Assembly: GCA_047967505.1 (NCBI GenBank)
Contig: CM106539.1
Length of the DNA stretch: 64,000 nucleotides
Reading direction: 5' to 3' (one strand)
DNA from: Dipteris shenzhenensis
Lineage: Eukaryota > Polypodiophyta > Polypodiopsida > Gleicheniales
The number at the start of each line of letters is the position of its first letter. The first letter of the stretch is position 1. Both the position numbers and the translations under genes were made by a program. Under the pieces are notes generated by a model that worked only from the letters and a program-made list of their open reading frames with translations, did not search any database and was not told the DNA's origin. Below are positions 1-11,469 of this stretch, piece by piece.

Positions 1-83
1 TTCAGCACCCACAAATTTGTGTGTTCCTCTTTGTCTCTCACTCTCTCTTATTTTCCACTTCCATTGTGAACTCACATTATGCA
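1..83 (+). repeat. Diverged LTR tail, copia type
   Basis: The first 83 bases resemble the last half of the LTRs at 19825 and 25566. Shared landmarks in the same order are a 'cacccac' block, 'ttgtgtg', a CT-rich run and a 'cttccattg' block near the end. No clear primer-binding site follows, so the element itself is not recovered here. The similarity was judged by eye and is only moderate. Confidence 0.35.
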
Positions 84-650
84 CTTTGATGGTCCCTACA
101 GTCCTCTACAAAAGTAATAGGTGCCAGTGTGACCTTGGTCTCACTTGAGGATGTGGAATTTTGAGGGAGTAGCCCTGTGTCAACATACATTTGCAAGCAA
201 GTTGAGTATTCAGCCCTTATATTTGGCTCATAAAAGGAAAAGGGTCATCAAATCACTCAACTTGAAGTGCGTGGGGATTCTCAACTTGTGTGTCGACAAG
301 TAAGCAAAAGGTGCAGAGTGAAAACTTGGCCCCATGCCATCATCAAGCTACTCAACTTTGTCAATGGGTCCAAGAGATTCAGGTGCATTACATTACAAGG
401 TCCTAGAATAGTGTGGCTGACACACTTGCCCAAGCCGACGATTGTGAATCAAGCACTGGCACCTTTCCACAGGAGCTGAAATGCCATACGACACCCCATT
501 AGAAGAAATCTCATGGAGATTGCAAGATCTTGAAGAAGCCGAGGGTGATGTGCAAGCTCTACAACTTCTCACAATTTGATGCAATGCCGTGTACCTCTAT
601 TGTCCTTTTACAAATTCTCCTTTCCCATTGCTTTCGATCTTTCTTCTCAA
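84..650. other. No gene recognised
   Basis: Short open frames occur on both strands but none shows a recognisable domain. The sequence could be the leader of the LTR element whose gag relic starts near 683. Confidence 0.4.
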
Positions 651-682
651 ACAATGGCAGACATCCTAGTGTTTTGTGGTTA

Positions 683-1004
683 GATGGATGAAAATACAAG
701 TGAATATCTTATGGCATTTAAGCGCCAATGTGTCCTCAATGTGTTTCCCTTAATTTTCTAATGGAAGATCGTTGCGCTGTTAGTGCTTCCCACATTTTTG
801 GATGGGTTGGCTAGGTGTGGTACGAGAAGTAACCAGAGGTAGTACGTCAAAGTTGGCCAAGCCTGATGGCAGCTATGATTGAGTATTTTGGCAAGGATGA
901 AGAGTCATAGAATGTGCATTTGCAAGTGGAAAATTTGAAGAAACTGGAATGTATGCCTATCCTCCGCCAGGAATGTATCCTCAACCTCCACCTAGAGGGC
1001 TTCC
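683..1004 (+). pseudogene. Ty3/gypsy gag relic
   Basis: Reading across frames gives a retrotransposon gag (capsid) signature: 'EYLMAFKRQCVLN', then 'VALLVLPTFLDGLAR', then a frame change into 'QSWPSLMAAMIEYFGKDEES' and 'LQVENLKKLE'. Several stops and at least one frameshift make it dead. From about 948 it runs into a proline-rich stretch (YPPPGMYPQPPPRG) of the kind seen behind gag domains. About 10 bases later the frame enters integrase sequence, so protease, RT and RNase H are missing between the two. The domain call is by pattern and not by search. Confidence 0.55.
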
Positions 1005-1520
1005 ACCAACTTGCCCATAGGTTTTAGTCCATTCATGCTGATGTATGGATTTCAACCTACAGCCCAAATTGCAGTGGGACTTCAAAAAGAGAAGATTCAA
1101 CTAGCCAAAGACTTTCTTGAAGATATCAATCATATGCTTAAATTTACTAAAGATAGTATTAAAAAGTCTCATGATAGAGCAAGAAATTATGCAAACCCAC
1201 ACCATAGAAATTTGGAGGTTGAAGAGAAAGAGAAAATTAATCTAAGGTTGTTAAAATATTTAAAATTCTAAAGACAACTAAATGTCTAAAGTTATCCCCT
1301 AGGTATTGTGGGCAATTCCTAAATACTTCAAAAAATTGAGAGCTTTCTTACAAATTCATCTTACCAAAAGGATCTAGAGTATGTCCAATTTTTCATGTAA
1401 GTAGGCTTAAAAGGATCTTAGGAGATGGTGACAATCTCATTGGAATTGAAATCCTAGTTGAACTCATTGAACCTGCATCTTTACCACATGAACCAATTAT
1501 TTTTAAAGATAGATGAAAAA
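1005..1520 (+). pseudogene. Ty3/gypsy integrase C-terminal relic
   Basis: The open frame at 1011-1271 has the gypsy integrase tail 'SPFMLMYGFQP' followed by a helix with 'AKDFLED' and 'KKSHDRARNYA', typical of the region just after the catalytic core. Beyond a stop, another frame at about 1365-1420 reads 'LPKGSRVCPIFHVSRLKRIL', the classic stretch before the chromodomain or element end. The catalytic residues are absent. It sits directly against a gag relic, so it marks the far side of a large internal deletion. Confidence 0.65.
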
Positions 1521-2776
1521 ATAATAAGACATACCATATATTAAGAATGCTTAGTCAAGTCGAAGGATAAACCTAAAGAGATCTCAAAATGGGAAATGGT
1601 AAGAAATCTCTAGAGGAGGCTTCCCAATTATGTTTTCGAGGAATTAAACCATTCTTAAGGAAAAAGGAATCTTACGTCAACCATAATTGTTGAAAATGTT
1701 CAGTGAGCCAAAAGAATCTTTAGAACTAGATTTTGCATCAACCAATTCACATAATCTAGAGAACAACAGTTGTCAAACCTGTAATAGTTCAAAAAAATGG
1801 GTTTTGAAGTGGCAATCCCAGAAATCAAGGTAGAATGACTAGCAATGCTAAGGAAGATACCTAGGTTAAAATCTACTTTACAATGGATTCATATAGAAAT
1901 CATAGAGATGCGTTTAACATTCTCTCAACTTTATGAGAGGCATAGTGGGAAAAAGTGACAACCATTTTCTCCCCCAATCATGGTGACTAAGGGTTTGAAT
2001 TAGAACCTTGTTGAGAAGAAATTGAGTTCATACTATTTTGGCAACCAAAACTCTATCAAAATTCCATCCCATGCTTTCAAAAAAATTTGTTGCCTCAATG
2101 AATTTGTGATAGCCCAAATCATCTTGGAAGAACTCCCTATTTTAGGATTTCCTCTCGTTAAAGTCGAAGGTCAGATGTAGGGGTCAAATTTCAACCTACT
2201 AATGAAGTTCAATTACCCTTTGTCCATATGGGGTAGATTAGTGAGCTAGCAAGGCTATACTTCAATAGCACAAAGGAGATACACTTGAGGGTTCTTTCTA
2301 TCCAGTGAATGGAATATTTATTGCATGTGTACTTAGGATAATAGGGGAAGGAGTTGCGATGAGCACATTGATTAGGCAAGCTACAAGGTTCTAGATCAAC
2401 TCCTTATTACGAACATGTCACCACCATTTCCCCACATCAATGATCTTGGAGGGATGGTTCAACAACCACAAGGATGCATTTTTATGAATTCACAGTTACA
2501 AATGTCTTCTATTAAGACCCCATTTCCTTTATTATTCATTGAACCTTGGGGTAGCAAAACATTGCTTATGTAAGCCTAAAATTAATTTAGGTTGTATTCA
2601 TAAATAAAACACAACAACTGACAATCAAATTGCAGATTCCAATTGCAAGAAAATGCTACATGGAGTTGAACACAATGCGGACTGAGAAGGCAAAAAATAT
2701 TAGAATGAGTGGGTCTATAGATATATATTGAAAGTCGACCCTCTCTAGTACCTACAAGTCTCAGAAGCAAGGGCGT
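1521..2776. other. Unassigned decayed sequence
   Basis: No frame gives a domain that I recognise. Short phrases such as 'ILEELPILGFPLVKVEG' near 2120-2170 look protein-like but do not let me name a family. It is probably transposon-derived because both neighbours are gypsy relics. Confidence 0.35.
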
Positions 2777-4840
2777 TCACCCTTGAACATAGAGGAGCCT
2801 CCCAATAATGAAGAAATTGAGATCATCAGAAAGAATAATCGTGAATAAATCGCTCTCTGATATGTGCCCCGGTGCATGATGCAACCCAAAAGTCATTACA
2901 TGGATACCAAAACCCCTAAACATTGAGACAAAAGTGATTTTTAGCATGTTTATTCTTGCAACCACTATCTAGTTCTACACCGTGATGGTATAGAGCTCTT
3001 TACCCACCATTTGATTGAATATTTTATTGATGAAGGGCAATGTAAATGAATTCCGTATGGTCACCTTATTTAGCTCCTATAGTCGACATAGACTCACACT
3101 GTCATCGTCAACCTCTTCTTGGGAACTACCACTACAAACGAGAAACATTTAGACACCTACACTAGAAAGGTGAGCCTAGGCTCAAGCAACTCCATGATCT
3201 CTACATAATGTAGCTTATCAACTAGTGTACGACATGGTTGTCAATCAACCCTTCACTTGGCTCAAGTGGAATACCATGAACCACCTCAAATAGAAGGATC
3301 CCTTTTCATAGGTTCAAGCAAACATATCTACAAAATATTTACACAATTGCATTAGCTACCTTTGCAATTCAATGTTGAGATGACCTTCTACTTGACTTGT
3401 TCTTAATCCCCTTAGACAAATCGATATTTATAGTTTTAATTTCATCCTCTCTTATGATTAGCTCTTTGTCACTCGTCGAGACATTGAAAACCATTTCTTC
3501 TATTCCATTTTGGAAAATTCGGTAACCCAAAGTGGCTATTCATAGACTGTGAAACATCACATGTGGTTGAGGAATCCATGTCATACCTCTCTGCTTGCTT
3601 TGAGAGTGAAGCTTATGGGTAGGAACGATTATAATTTGATCTTCACCTCGACCCAAAGTTAAATTTTCCATGGAAATATCAATTTGACAATATGACCTGA
3701 TGATCCAAGCTTTACCTATGAAAACTGGGTACTGTGATCAACTATTTGCCATCTATAGGATGTGAAAGTTGAACATTATGGTTACTTTTGAAGATGATAC
3801 AATGTACCATAAGTTTTTTTCTGTTTGAAGGGTTTAGGGAAAGACTGTCCTGAAATTTTGAGACTCAGGCTCTTGAAAATTCATAATGTACACCATAGAA
3901 CCAACATCAACCATAGGATTACCAATGGTCTACCCATCGGTCTCAATACAAATCTAAGGGCAATTTTACTCTGTTTTCATAAGAATGATAATCATGAACT
4001 CGTTAATAGGAATGTATCCATTATGCCTCAAAAATGCATTTGCAGTGCTTGTCAAATGTCCATAGACAATATCTTTGCTTGCGGCATGGTCATGGACACA
4101 TGTAATCTAGCGAAACCTTGTGTAATATTGTATGGCTTGAAGTTTGGTACATGTTTTCTTACATACATTAAATGACTATCCTTTTTCTCCCCTTAGCTTT
4201 ATGGGTCGACCTTCTAGAGGTCGACCTCTTAGTCCCTTCCCATTCAAACAAGAGTTCTCATTTGATTGAGTGATGCCTTTCCTTTCCTTAGGAAGCTCGT
4301 CAATGACTACCGATGGCTTACTCATGATTTCTACTTGAATAGTATCAAACAAAACCTCTTTATTATTTAATCAAACAAAACCTTTTTATCAAACAAGACC
4401 TAGGCTAGAATTGAATGTACCAAGTTTGTGCCTGGTCATTGAAGTTCAAGTGAGATATAACATCTTATGGATATATCTAGTAATTGCCTACTGTGTAGAT
4501 GTATTCAAATGATTTTAAATGTAAATGGGGCTCTTCCCCCATGACCCAATGAAAATTAGGACATGGGAGCACCAGATATCTGGGCAACGTGGGAATCACT
4601 TGAGGAAGGACTATGGGCACTCAAGGAATAGCCATGCTTAGAGTACTTGCACATGGATTTGGAATTCGAGGAGGATTTGGCACTCCAATCAATAAAGGTG
4701 CTGGAAACATTGGAGTAATTATAGAAGGGGGCACTTGATGAGATGAGATAAGATTTGGAGATATATTTCCTCCCTCTTTCTTCTTCCCTTTTTGGGTCTC
4801 TTTGTCTTCTAGATTAGTCAAAAGGACAATATATGGTTCA
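2777..4840 (-). mobile_element. Ty3/gypsy relic (gag to RT), minus strand
   Basis: Reading the minus strand from high to low coordinates gives element parts in the expected order. A gag stretch lies at about 4830-4380 (PHLHLKSFEYI, then LNFNDQAQTWYIQF). A protease-end stretch lies at about 3745-3610 (GKAWIIRSYCQIDI, then LTLGRGEDQI). An RT fragment lies at about 2965-2777 (VMTFGLHHAPGH, a decayed form of the MPFGLCNAP motif). All parts are split by stops and frameshifts. The protease-end block is clearly related to the ones at 33.5 kb and 49.7 kb, so these are copies of one family. No LTRs were found. Confidence 0.6.
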
Positions 4841-5666
4841 AAAATTGGTGTCGAAAACTCTTCTTCAACATATCATATGATTCGAGTCTCTTGAAAGAGT
4901 TTGCCCAACTCTAGAGAAGTACCTATCAGCCTATCTAAGCTCAAATATCTGAGTAAAATGAGGGTCACCTCTACATTGATTAGGTCAAATCCTTTTGTGG
5001 GTTGCAAATCTAATTCTTTATTATCATCCCCTCTTATTCGGCCCATAACTACGTTACGTAGAGCCTCAAAAGCTTTTTGGGTTTGAGATGTCCATGTGAA
5101 ATATTTTGATGAGATAATGTGAAATATTTTGATGAATAATGTTCAATAGATAAGTGATGATGACTATTAGGGATAAAAGGTGCATAATAGCACATTGTGC
5201 ATGGAAACATTTTCAATTCTTCCAAGGAGGAAGGGAATAAAAAATTGATGGTCCATCATTCAAAATCGTTGTCTTGATTGGCAGACTCAAAGCTCGAAAC
5301 TCAATTGTTATTCGCTCCATTGTCCTAATCACTTGTTCTATTTCACTAATTCAGTCCTCCTCTTTCTCGAGGGCTGCAATTCAGTGTTCTCATAGAATTA
5401 TGTCCTTGAAATGCAACGACATGGACTGACTACAATGATGTCTTCCATTTTGCGCTTCAACCCAATGGTCCGATTTGCCTAAATCTACACTTCAAACTTT
5501 TGAGCCTGATGACTTGTCATTGCTCATCGGGTGACACAATGGGAATCCTTGATAGCCTTTAGTGTAGAATTTCTTTGTCTAATGTATCCCTCAAACGTGC
5601 CAGCCATCTATTGAACCTGTTCGGTCGATGTTGCCTCTCTCTCTCTCATTCCTCTTGAGACATTTT
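4841..5666. other. No gene recognised; short direct repeat
   Basis: This is probably the leader or gag start of the neighbouring minus-strand gypsy relic. A 16-base block, 'gtgaaatattttgatg', occurs twice at about 5096-5134. Nothing else can be named. Confidence 0.35.
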
Positions 5667-5673
5667 GGGGGGG

Positions 5674-5747
<74 letters not shown>
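5667..5747. repeat. (GA)n microsatellite after a G run
   Basis: A run of ten G bases is followed by an unbroken GA repeat of about 72 bases. The open frames across it (Arg-Glu or Leu-Ser repeats) are artefacts of the repeat. Confidence 0.97.
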
Positions 5748-5749
<2 letters not shown>

Positions 5750-6049
5750 ATACACGGTTATGGGGCAGCAATTGGGACCCTTGCACTCACCGCTCCCTTT
5801 AAACACATGGGAGCCAACATTCGAGACTTTTTTGTAGATCAGTGGATCAATTGTCATCAAATATCAATAGATTGTAGAGAGAATAATATTTTAAGTTTTC
5901 CTGGTCTGTGCTCTACATGCAACTCCAGGAAACACTTTACTGCCATGGGTGCATGGACTTCAATCTTCACAACTTCAAAACAATGTCATGATTTTTATAG
6001 CGCATTAGATGGGCAACCTAGAGCCAACTTGGAGAAGCTTGACTACCAT

Positions 6050-7040
6050 GTGGCACATATGCCACATCATCATTCAGCATATACTCGTGAGTCTCACAAC
6101 TGAGTCCCTTCATAAAGGTGTCTCAAGCATCCTCCTTGGTTGGACAATAAAAAAGATTGATCTCCTTGGTGATGCCCATTTCCCGAACAAAATGTATCTT
6201 GTACTTCATTGCATTGTACGATGCTGAAGCATCCTGCCTAGAACCCATGTCATTTGGAATCCATTTGACCATACTACTTCGCATGTCCCTCTGTCAATTA
6301 TAGGTTGCTTCTTGCTCGACCATGAGACACACTTACCTCCAAACAAAAAAAATACCCAGAAGTAGAACTCTGGGTGTAAATAAATTGATTGAATTTTCAT
6401 CAGAACCAAGGGAGAATCACTAACTTGTTGCCATATGAATTCTCAGGTATATCAAAGGAACTCAGGAGTACAGCATCAGATACAACTTAGGAGATATCCT
6501 CAGTGGTTTTTGGTACTTAGATTGGACGAGCTATCTTCCGGCTGCATAGCTGATGTCGAGTCTTGTATTGAAGATGTAGATCACACTGCTAATTAACTTC
6601 TAGTACTTTGCAATATTACCTCCATCAATGTTTGGCCTATTTCCATCTGATAAGCCTTTGAAATTCCTTCGGTGTACTTCTGTGAGATTAGGTCCATCAT
6701 CTCAATGTCTTTCTTTAAGAGTCCTTAAATCTCCTTGATCTTCTCCTTGCAATCACCTGTCCGGATTAGATTGTTATTAACATACAAAATAAGCAAGACT
6801 GTTGTACCTCGTTCCTACAAGAGATATAGATTGGCATGTGAAGGACTTCTGAATACTCCGAGCTGTCTGATGTACTCATCTATGAGTGTGTATATACCCT
6901 TTCTTCTTCCTCAAGTTCTCCATTTAGAAAGGTTGACTTCAAATCCATTTGAAGTACTTGCCATTAGTGATGTGCAATATAGCAAGAACTATCCGAATTG
7001 TAGTCATTCTTCCTCTCAAAGAATAGTTTCCAGATAGATG
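6050..7040 (-). mobile_element. Ty1/copia RT-RNase H relic, minus strand
   Basis: On the minus strand, from 7040 downward, the order is RT then RNase H. An RT stretch reads 'QMDLKSTFLNGELEEE' (about 6965-6905), the copia '[11 protein letters not shown]' motif. 'LILYVNNNLI' (near 6780) is the YVDD catalytic motif with both Asp changed to Asn. 'YIFNTRLDIS' (near 6570) and 'GGKCVSWSSKKQPIIDR' (about 6330-6285) belong to the RNase H part. A copia-type C-terminal tail reaches to about 6080. Many stops and frameshifts are present. No LTRs were seen. Confidence 0.65.
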
Positions 7041-8129
7041 ATGATGTCATTTAATTTCCATCCACCTTGTTTGTTGGACCATGCTATTGTGGTCTTTGCC
7101 TGGCCTTTCATGTTTGACATGGGTTGCACATAGTCTTTTAGGACACAATCAACAGGCACCTTGTATGTTGCCTTGTTAAAAAGTACATTGGAAATCCATT
7201 CATTCATGATCCCAAGTATGCATGCCATTAATAAAACCAAAATGGGATAGCGAAATTGCGCTAGTGGATCTCCTTGGTGCTATCGAAATACTGGTGTGCC
7301 ATCTCCCTCACCTGCCCGAGGGTAGACAAACTTTAAGAGTAAGTCGATGTTAGAGCCTTGCAAAATTCCATTGGCCTCATCCAACAATCTAGGGAATGCT
7401 TTGACAAAAAGCTCTTTAGAGATGATTCATGTTATACTGAACACATAGTCAAAGAAAAGGTTGCCAAGGTGAAGAAATTTAAATAAGAGCTTAGGAAGCT
7501 GAAGAGAATTTGGAAGAGTATTACTACAATGTATAGGAGTGAAGTATCGAGCTTGTTGGATTTCTCTTCTTAATCTTACTCTAGTTTGAACATTAATCTT
7601 GTGATGATTAGAGTTAAGTTGGTTTCCTGCTAACTTGATAGCTTTGTGATTAGAGTTAAGTTGGTCATTGGCATTCATCTTTTTATTAGAGCCAAATTGG
7701 TCATTGGTGTTTCCACTAACTCCATAACTCACTCATTTATCCAAGCCAGCATTACTCCTTGTTGCCACCAATAATTTTTGGGTGAATCCATAATAAGTAG
7801 ATTTTGAAAAAGTAATATACATCAACCTTGATTACTATATTCTTTTGAGTCCCAAGACTGTAGATCCAAACTCCTATTTTTGGACCTTTATATGTTTGAT
7901 TTGTGCCAAATTTCCACATTCCATCAATGTACTATGACAAAGTCTAGGTTGAAAGATGTTTTCATGCAATCACAAATATTTATCTCTTCCCTAATGAAGA
8001 GGAATTGGGCAATGGGTCCCATAAATCTATCCCCCATTTCTCACATTACAAGTATTTTTTGATATTTTTTTGGATAATGAAATTTACTTTTTTTCCCAAA
8101 GTTTGGAAAGTGTTGATATGTGTGTCAAT
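7041..8129. other. No gene recognised
   Basis: The minus-strand frame at 7427-7732 is rich in Asn because of repeated 'gattagagttaagttggt' blocks at about 7608-7700. It shows no domain. The rest is ordinary AT-rich DNA. Confidence 0.4.
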
Positions 8130-8350
8130 ATTTGTGTTGAAATAAAAGCATCATAATTATAGTCAATATTTGCATCTATATTTTTGATGATAAATGATAT
8201 TTATGATAAAAATATCGATGCTAATATCAACTATAATATTGATTGTAATATTAACTGTAATATTGATTGTAAATTTGATGCTAATATTAGTGCTTGTGAT
8301 TTTGCTAGAACCTATATCGACGGTTATATTGACGGAAATATAGACTCGTA
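8130..8350. repeat. Degenerate AT-rich tandem repeat
   Basis: Blocks of 'aatattgattgtaatatt' type recur with variation for about 200 bases (units of roughly 12 to 18 bases built on 'tattgatg' and 'taatatta'). A similar AT-rich block lies at 14150-14340. In each case a purine-rich tract is the neighbour. Confidence 0.6.
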
Positions 8351-8469
8351 AAATTTCTGAAAGTTGTTTTGATGGAAATATCGATGCTTTCTTTTGGGTG
8401 AAATTTCTTTAAGGGTAGATTAGGGCTTGGCCAATGTAATGGAGGATGGAGTAGATCACGACATCGAGG

Positions 8470-8690
8470 AAGAAGATGTGGATCATGGGGGAGTAGGAAT
8501 TGGGATGCGAGGAAAGGAATGTGGGAGGGAGGGAATAGAATAGGGGAGAGAAGGAGGAGGGGGGAAGAGAAAGGAAAGGGAATGAGAGGGAAGAAGAGGG
8601 GGTAAATGAGAGAGGAGAAGAGAAAGGAGCTGAAAGAGAGGAATGAGAGGGAAAAAGGGTAGAAATGAGAGGGAAAAAGGGTGTACCCCT
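8470..8690 (+). repeat. Purine-rich tract
   Basis: The plus strand is almost all A and G for about 220 bases (gaggga, ggagag and gaagag units). The long minus-strand frame over it is a low-complexity artefact rich in Ser, Leu and Pro. Confidence 0.85.
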
Positions 8691-9043
8691 AGTCTTACTA
8701 TTTTGGCCATGTTCTTTGTGTATTTACATAGTTTGAGTACAATGTTGTAGGCTCGTACTACTACTTATTCATCACTACTCGTCGGTATTTACGTGGGCCT
8801 AGTTGTCAAAGTCGCTCCTATGCTTGCCATCATCATTTTTGCCACCATCCCCTTCATCGTCATCCTCATCTCCCCCTCTAGTTGCTTTCCTTAAGCATCT
8901 TGCCAACCTCTGATAAGAGTTCATCTCATCTTGGGGTTGTTCAATAGGAACACGTGTTAGAGGTTAGTACATCTTCTAGTTTTTCAATTTGAGCATTTGG
9001 AAATAAATGTGTGTAGTTTGAAGAGCTTACATCAACAAAGGGC
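8691..9043. other. No gene recognised
   Basis: Low-information flank on the left side of the LTR element that begins at 9044. A short 'catcatcatt' and 'catcgtcatcctcatc' run is present. Confidence 0.4.
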
Positions 9044-9318
9044 TGATGGGATATCTCAAGGTGTATGCCCCATGCACACCTTGGGTCCTATGTGTGTGTG
9101 CTAGAGGCACAGTTAGGTGCCCATAAGCACTATTAGGTGGTGGTAGATGCCACATAGGATGATTGAGAGATTCTAGGAGTTGATTGAGGAGATGATTGTG
9201 GAGCTTGGTAGCTCTTGTAGAGGTGCCTACATATGGACCTCACCTTTCTTCATTCCATAAGCAAGCAAGCATTCTCATTTTGTGTTCGGCTTCATGCTTT
9301 CCTTTCACTTCTTCAACA
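9044..9318 (+). repeat. Left LTR of the gag-only element (275 bp)
   Basis: Starts TGATGGGATATC and ends TTCAACA. It differs from the right LTR at 8 of 275 positions and lacks that copy's extra 12-bp 'gattgaggagat' unit. Confidence 0.92.
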
Positions 9319-9330
9319 TGGTATCAGAGC
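9319..9330 (+). promoter_or_regulatory. Primer-binding site, tRNA-iMet
   Basis: TGGTATCAGAGC begins on the base after the LTR. This is the standard plant copia primer site, complementary to the 3' end of initiator methionine tRNA. Confidence 0.92.
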
Positions 9331-9979
9331 ACTATGATCCTCCTTGAGCCCATTTATGCCATGTCATCATCATCTTCTTCTTCATCTTCACCATTTCTTC
9401 CCCAAACTTGTGAGAGCTTGTTCTCCCTCGTCATTTCACCATTCTCCAAGTCCTTCTAGCTGGAAAGACCCTTCGTATGGGTGACCTTCCACATGCAAGG
9501 AATTGGAAAATAATTGTCACTGCTGGTCGCCATTCCCCGAATTTCGTCGAAGTTCTCTATCATGTATTCTCCTTCTCTGCTCCACCTCTTTCTAATTCCT
9601 TTTAATGAAAGCTTTTCCATGGTTTGAACTCTCTTGTGTTCAAGTTTGAGTAGCAATGGGTGTATACTCGAGGAGAACAGAGCCAAATGTGAGTTTGGTG
9701 CTACATTAGATGCTCCTTTAGCATTTCTAATGTTTTAAAGTGTTGAATAGCATCAGTACAATTGTGGCTACAACTTTCCTTCAGGTTGCTATACTTGTAT
9801 TTGCTTGGAATACTTTCATTTAGCCACCTCTATATAGCATTCAAGTTGAAGTATCATTTCCATTATGATTTTTAGTATGGAATTTGGTTACAAGTCTTTG
9901 CTACACTAAATGCTTGTACTTTGAAGCTTTTCATCTCTTTCTAGCCTTATAAGAGAGTAGACACTGCCCATACCCTCTC

Positions 9980-10765
9980 ATGGCTACCATCTTGAATATG
10001 GATAAGTTCAATGGTAAAGGCTTTCACACATGGCAGATGAAAGTTAAGTTTGCATTGATGAGGGAAAACATCTGGGGGCTTGTCAAACCTACTTCAACAG
10101 CCTCTAATGCTAGAGAATCCTTAGCTCCTACACACCCAGCATGAGATCCTGCTAGAGAGGAGAAAGCCTATGACATTATTGCTCTTGGCTTAGGAGATGA
10201 CTATATTCATCACATTTCTGATTTGGAGTCTCCTTCTAAAGCTTGGCAGAAGCTTGATATTATTTTTGGTGCTAGCTCTCACATCTCAAAATTGTCACTT
10301 AAAATTGCTTTCTTTGAATTGAAGATGGCTAGTGGCACTCCCTTGGCTGCCCATGTCAATCACATGCGAAGTCTCATGACTCAACTTGCTTCTATCAACT
10401 CTCCAATCACTACAGATGATGTAATGGCAGTATTGCCCAAAAGTATGCCTGAAGATTATGATCATGTTGTTTCCACATTGAAAAATCTTCCTAATCCTAC
10501 TCTTGAACGTCTTATTACTGCCCTTCAAGAAGAAGAAAGGCACAAGGAACTCTGGAGAGGCAATGACACAGCCTATGCCATAAAAACTCAAATGGGCAAG
10601 TTTCAGCCTTGCAAACATTGTGGGAAGACTAATCACCTCTCAAAAGATTGCTTCAAGATCAATCCTTGCAAATATTGTGGCAAAAACAATGACCATGAAA
10701 AGTATTGTAAGGCCAAAAAAGGAAGCAACTACAAAACCAAAAATGGCCAATTTACTTTCAGTTGA
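9980..10765 (+). pseudogene. gag (UBN2 type) of the gag-only element
   Basis: The frame starts at ATG 9980 (MATILNMDKFNGKGFHTW) and runs 261 codons with a single TGA at 10142-10144 (codon 55). The start resembles copia gag proteins, where the 'F.G..F..W' block opens the capsid domain. The C-terminal part has two zinc knuckles. CKHCGKTNHLSKDC fits CX2CX4HX4C. CKYCGKNNDHEKYC has its His one residue late. A Lys-rich tail follows. One stop and no frameshift suggest fairly recent loss. Read-through or an undamaged sister copy would be needed for function. Confidence 0.85.
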
Positions 10766-11170
10766 TGTGCCTCCACAAGATGAGGCCTCCTATGATGATT
10801 ATGCTTTTTGAACCATCTCCATATATGCTCCAGATCTCTTTTTTATGTTGAATCAGGGTACTTTGCCTGGATAGTCCTCCAAAATGAATGGAATAAACTA
10901 TTGTGTTCTTTGTAAACACCTCTAGTCACCATATGATGTAGGCCATGTGTATGTGTTTTGCTCCATGGTACCTTCTGCAGATATTGTGTGCATGTACATG
11001 TAGGGGAGATAACCATTGGAAGGTCTTATGTATCCCTTTTGTTTACTTCACACCCTTGGGAACCCTTGCTAGCATGAGATCCTAGCCATAGATTTATCCT
11101 TGACCACCATGAGATGGCATGAGAAACTATGAGGCTAGATGTATCCTTGACATAGCCTGAGGCATTCCCT

Positions 11171-11182
11171 TGAGGGGGGGTT
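11171..11182 (+). promoter_or_regulatory. Polypurine tract
   Basis: The purine run 'gaggggggg', followed by two T bases, sits just before the right LTR at 11183, where plus-strand DNA synthesis would be primed. Confidence 0.8.
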
Positions 11183-11469
11183 TGATGGGATATCTCAAGG
11201 TGTATGCCCCAAGCACACGTTGGGTTCTATGTGTGTGTGCTAGAGGCACAGTTAGGTGCCCATAAGCACTGTTAGGTGGTGGTAGATGCCACATAGGATG
11301 ATTGAGAGATTCTAGGAGCTGATTGAGGAGATGATTGAGGAGATGATTGTGGAGCTTGGTAGCTCTTGTAGAGGTGCCTACATATGGACCTCACCTTTCT
11401 TCATTCCATAAGCAAGCAAGCATTCTCATTTCGTGTTTAGCTTCATGCTTTCCTTTCACTTCTTCAACA
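11183..11469 (+). repeat. Right LTR of the gag-only element (287 bp)
   Basis: Same ends as the left LTR. It is 12 bp longer because the 12-base unit gattgaggagat occurs twice in tandem instead of once, a replication-slippage type change after insertion. Confidence 0.92.

Larger units (their letters stand above)
9044..11469 (+). mobile_element. Complete gag-only LTR retrotransposon (TR-GAG type)
   Basis: This 2426-bp element has two LTRs (9044-9318 and 11183-11469), each starting TGATGG and ending CAACA. The primer site TGGTATCAGAGC follows the left LTR directly, and a polypurine tract (ttgaggggggg) precedes the right LTR. It is flanked by a perfect 5-bp target duplication AGGGC (9039-9043 and 11470-11474). 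The inside holds only a gag frame (9980-10765) and no protease, integrase or RT. That matches the described TR-GAG class, which must use enzymes from other copia elements. The LTRs differ by 8 substitutions plus a 12-bp tandem duplication in the right copy. Cis signals look complete, but gag has one stop. Confidence 0.9.
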
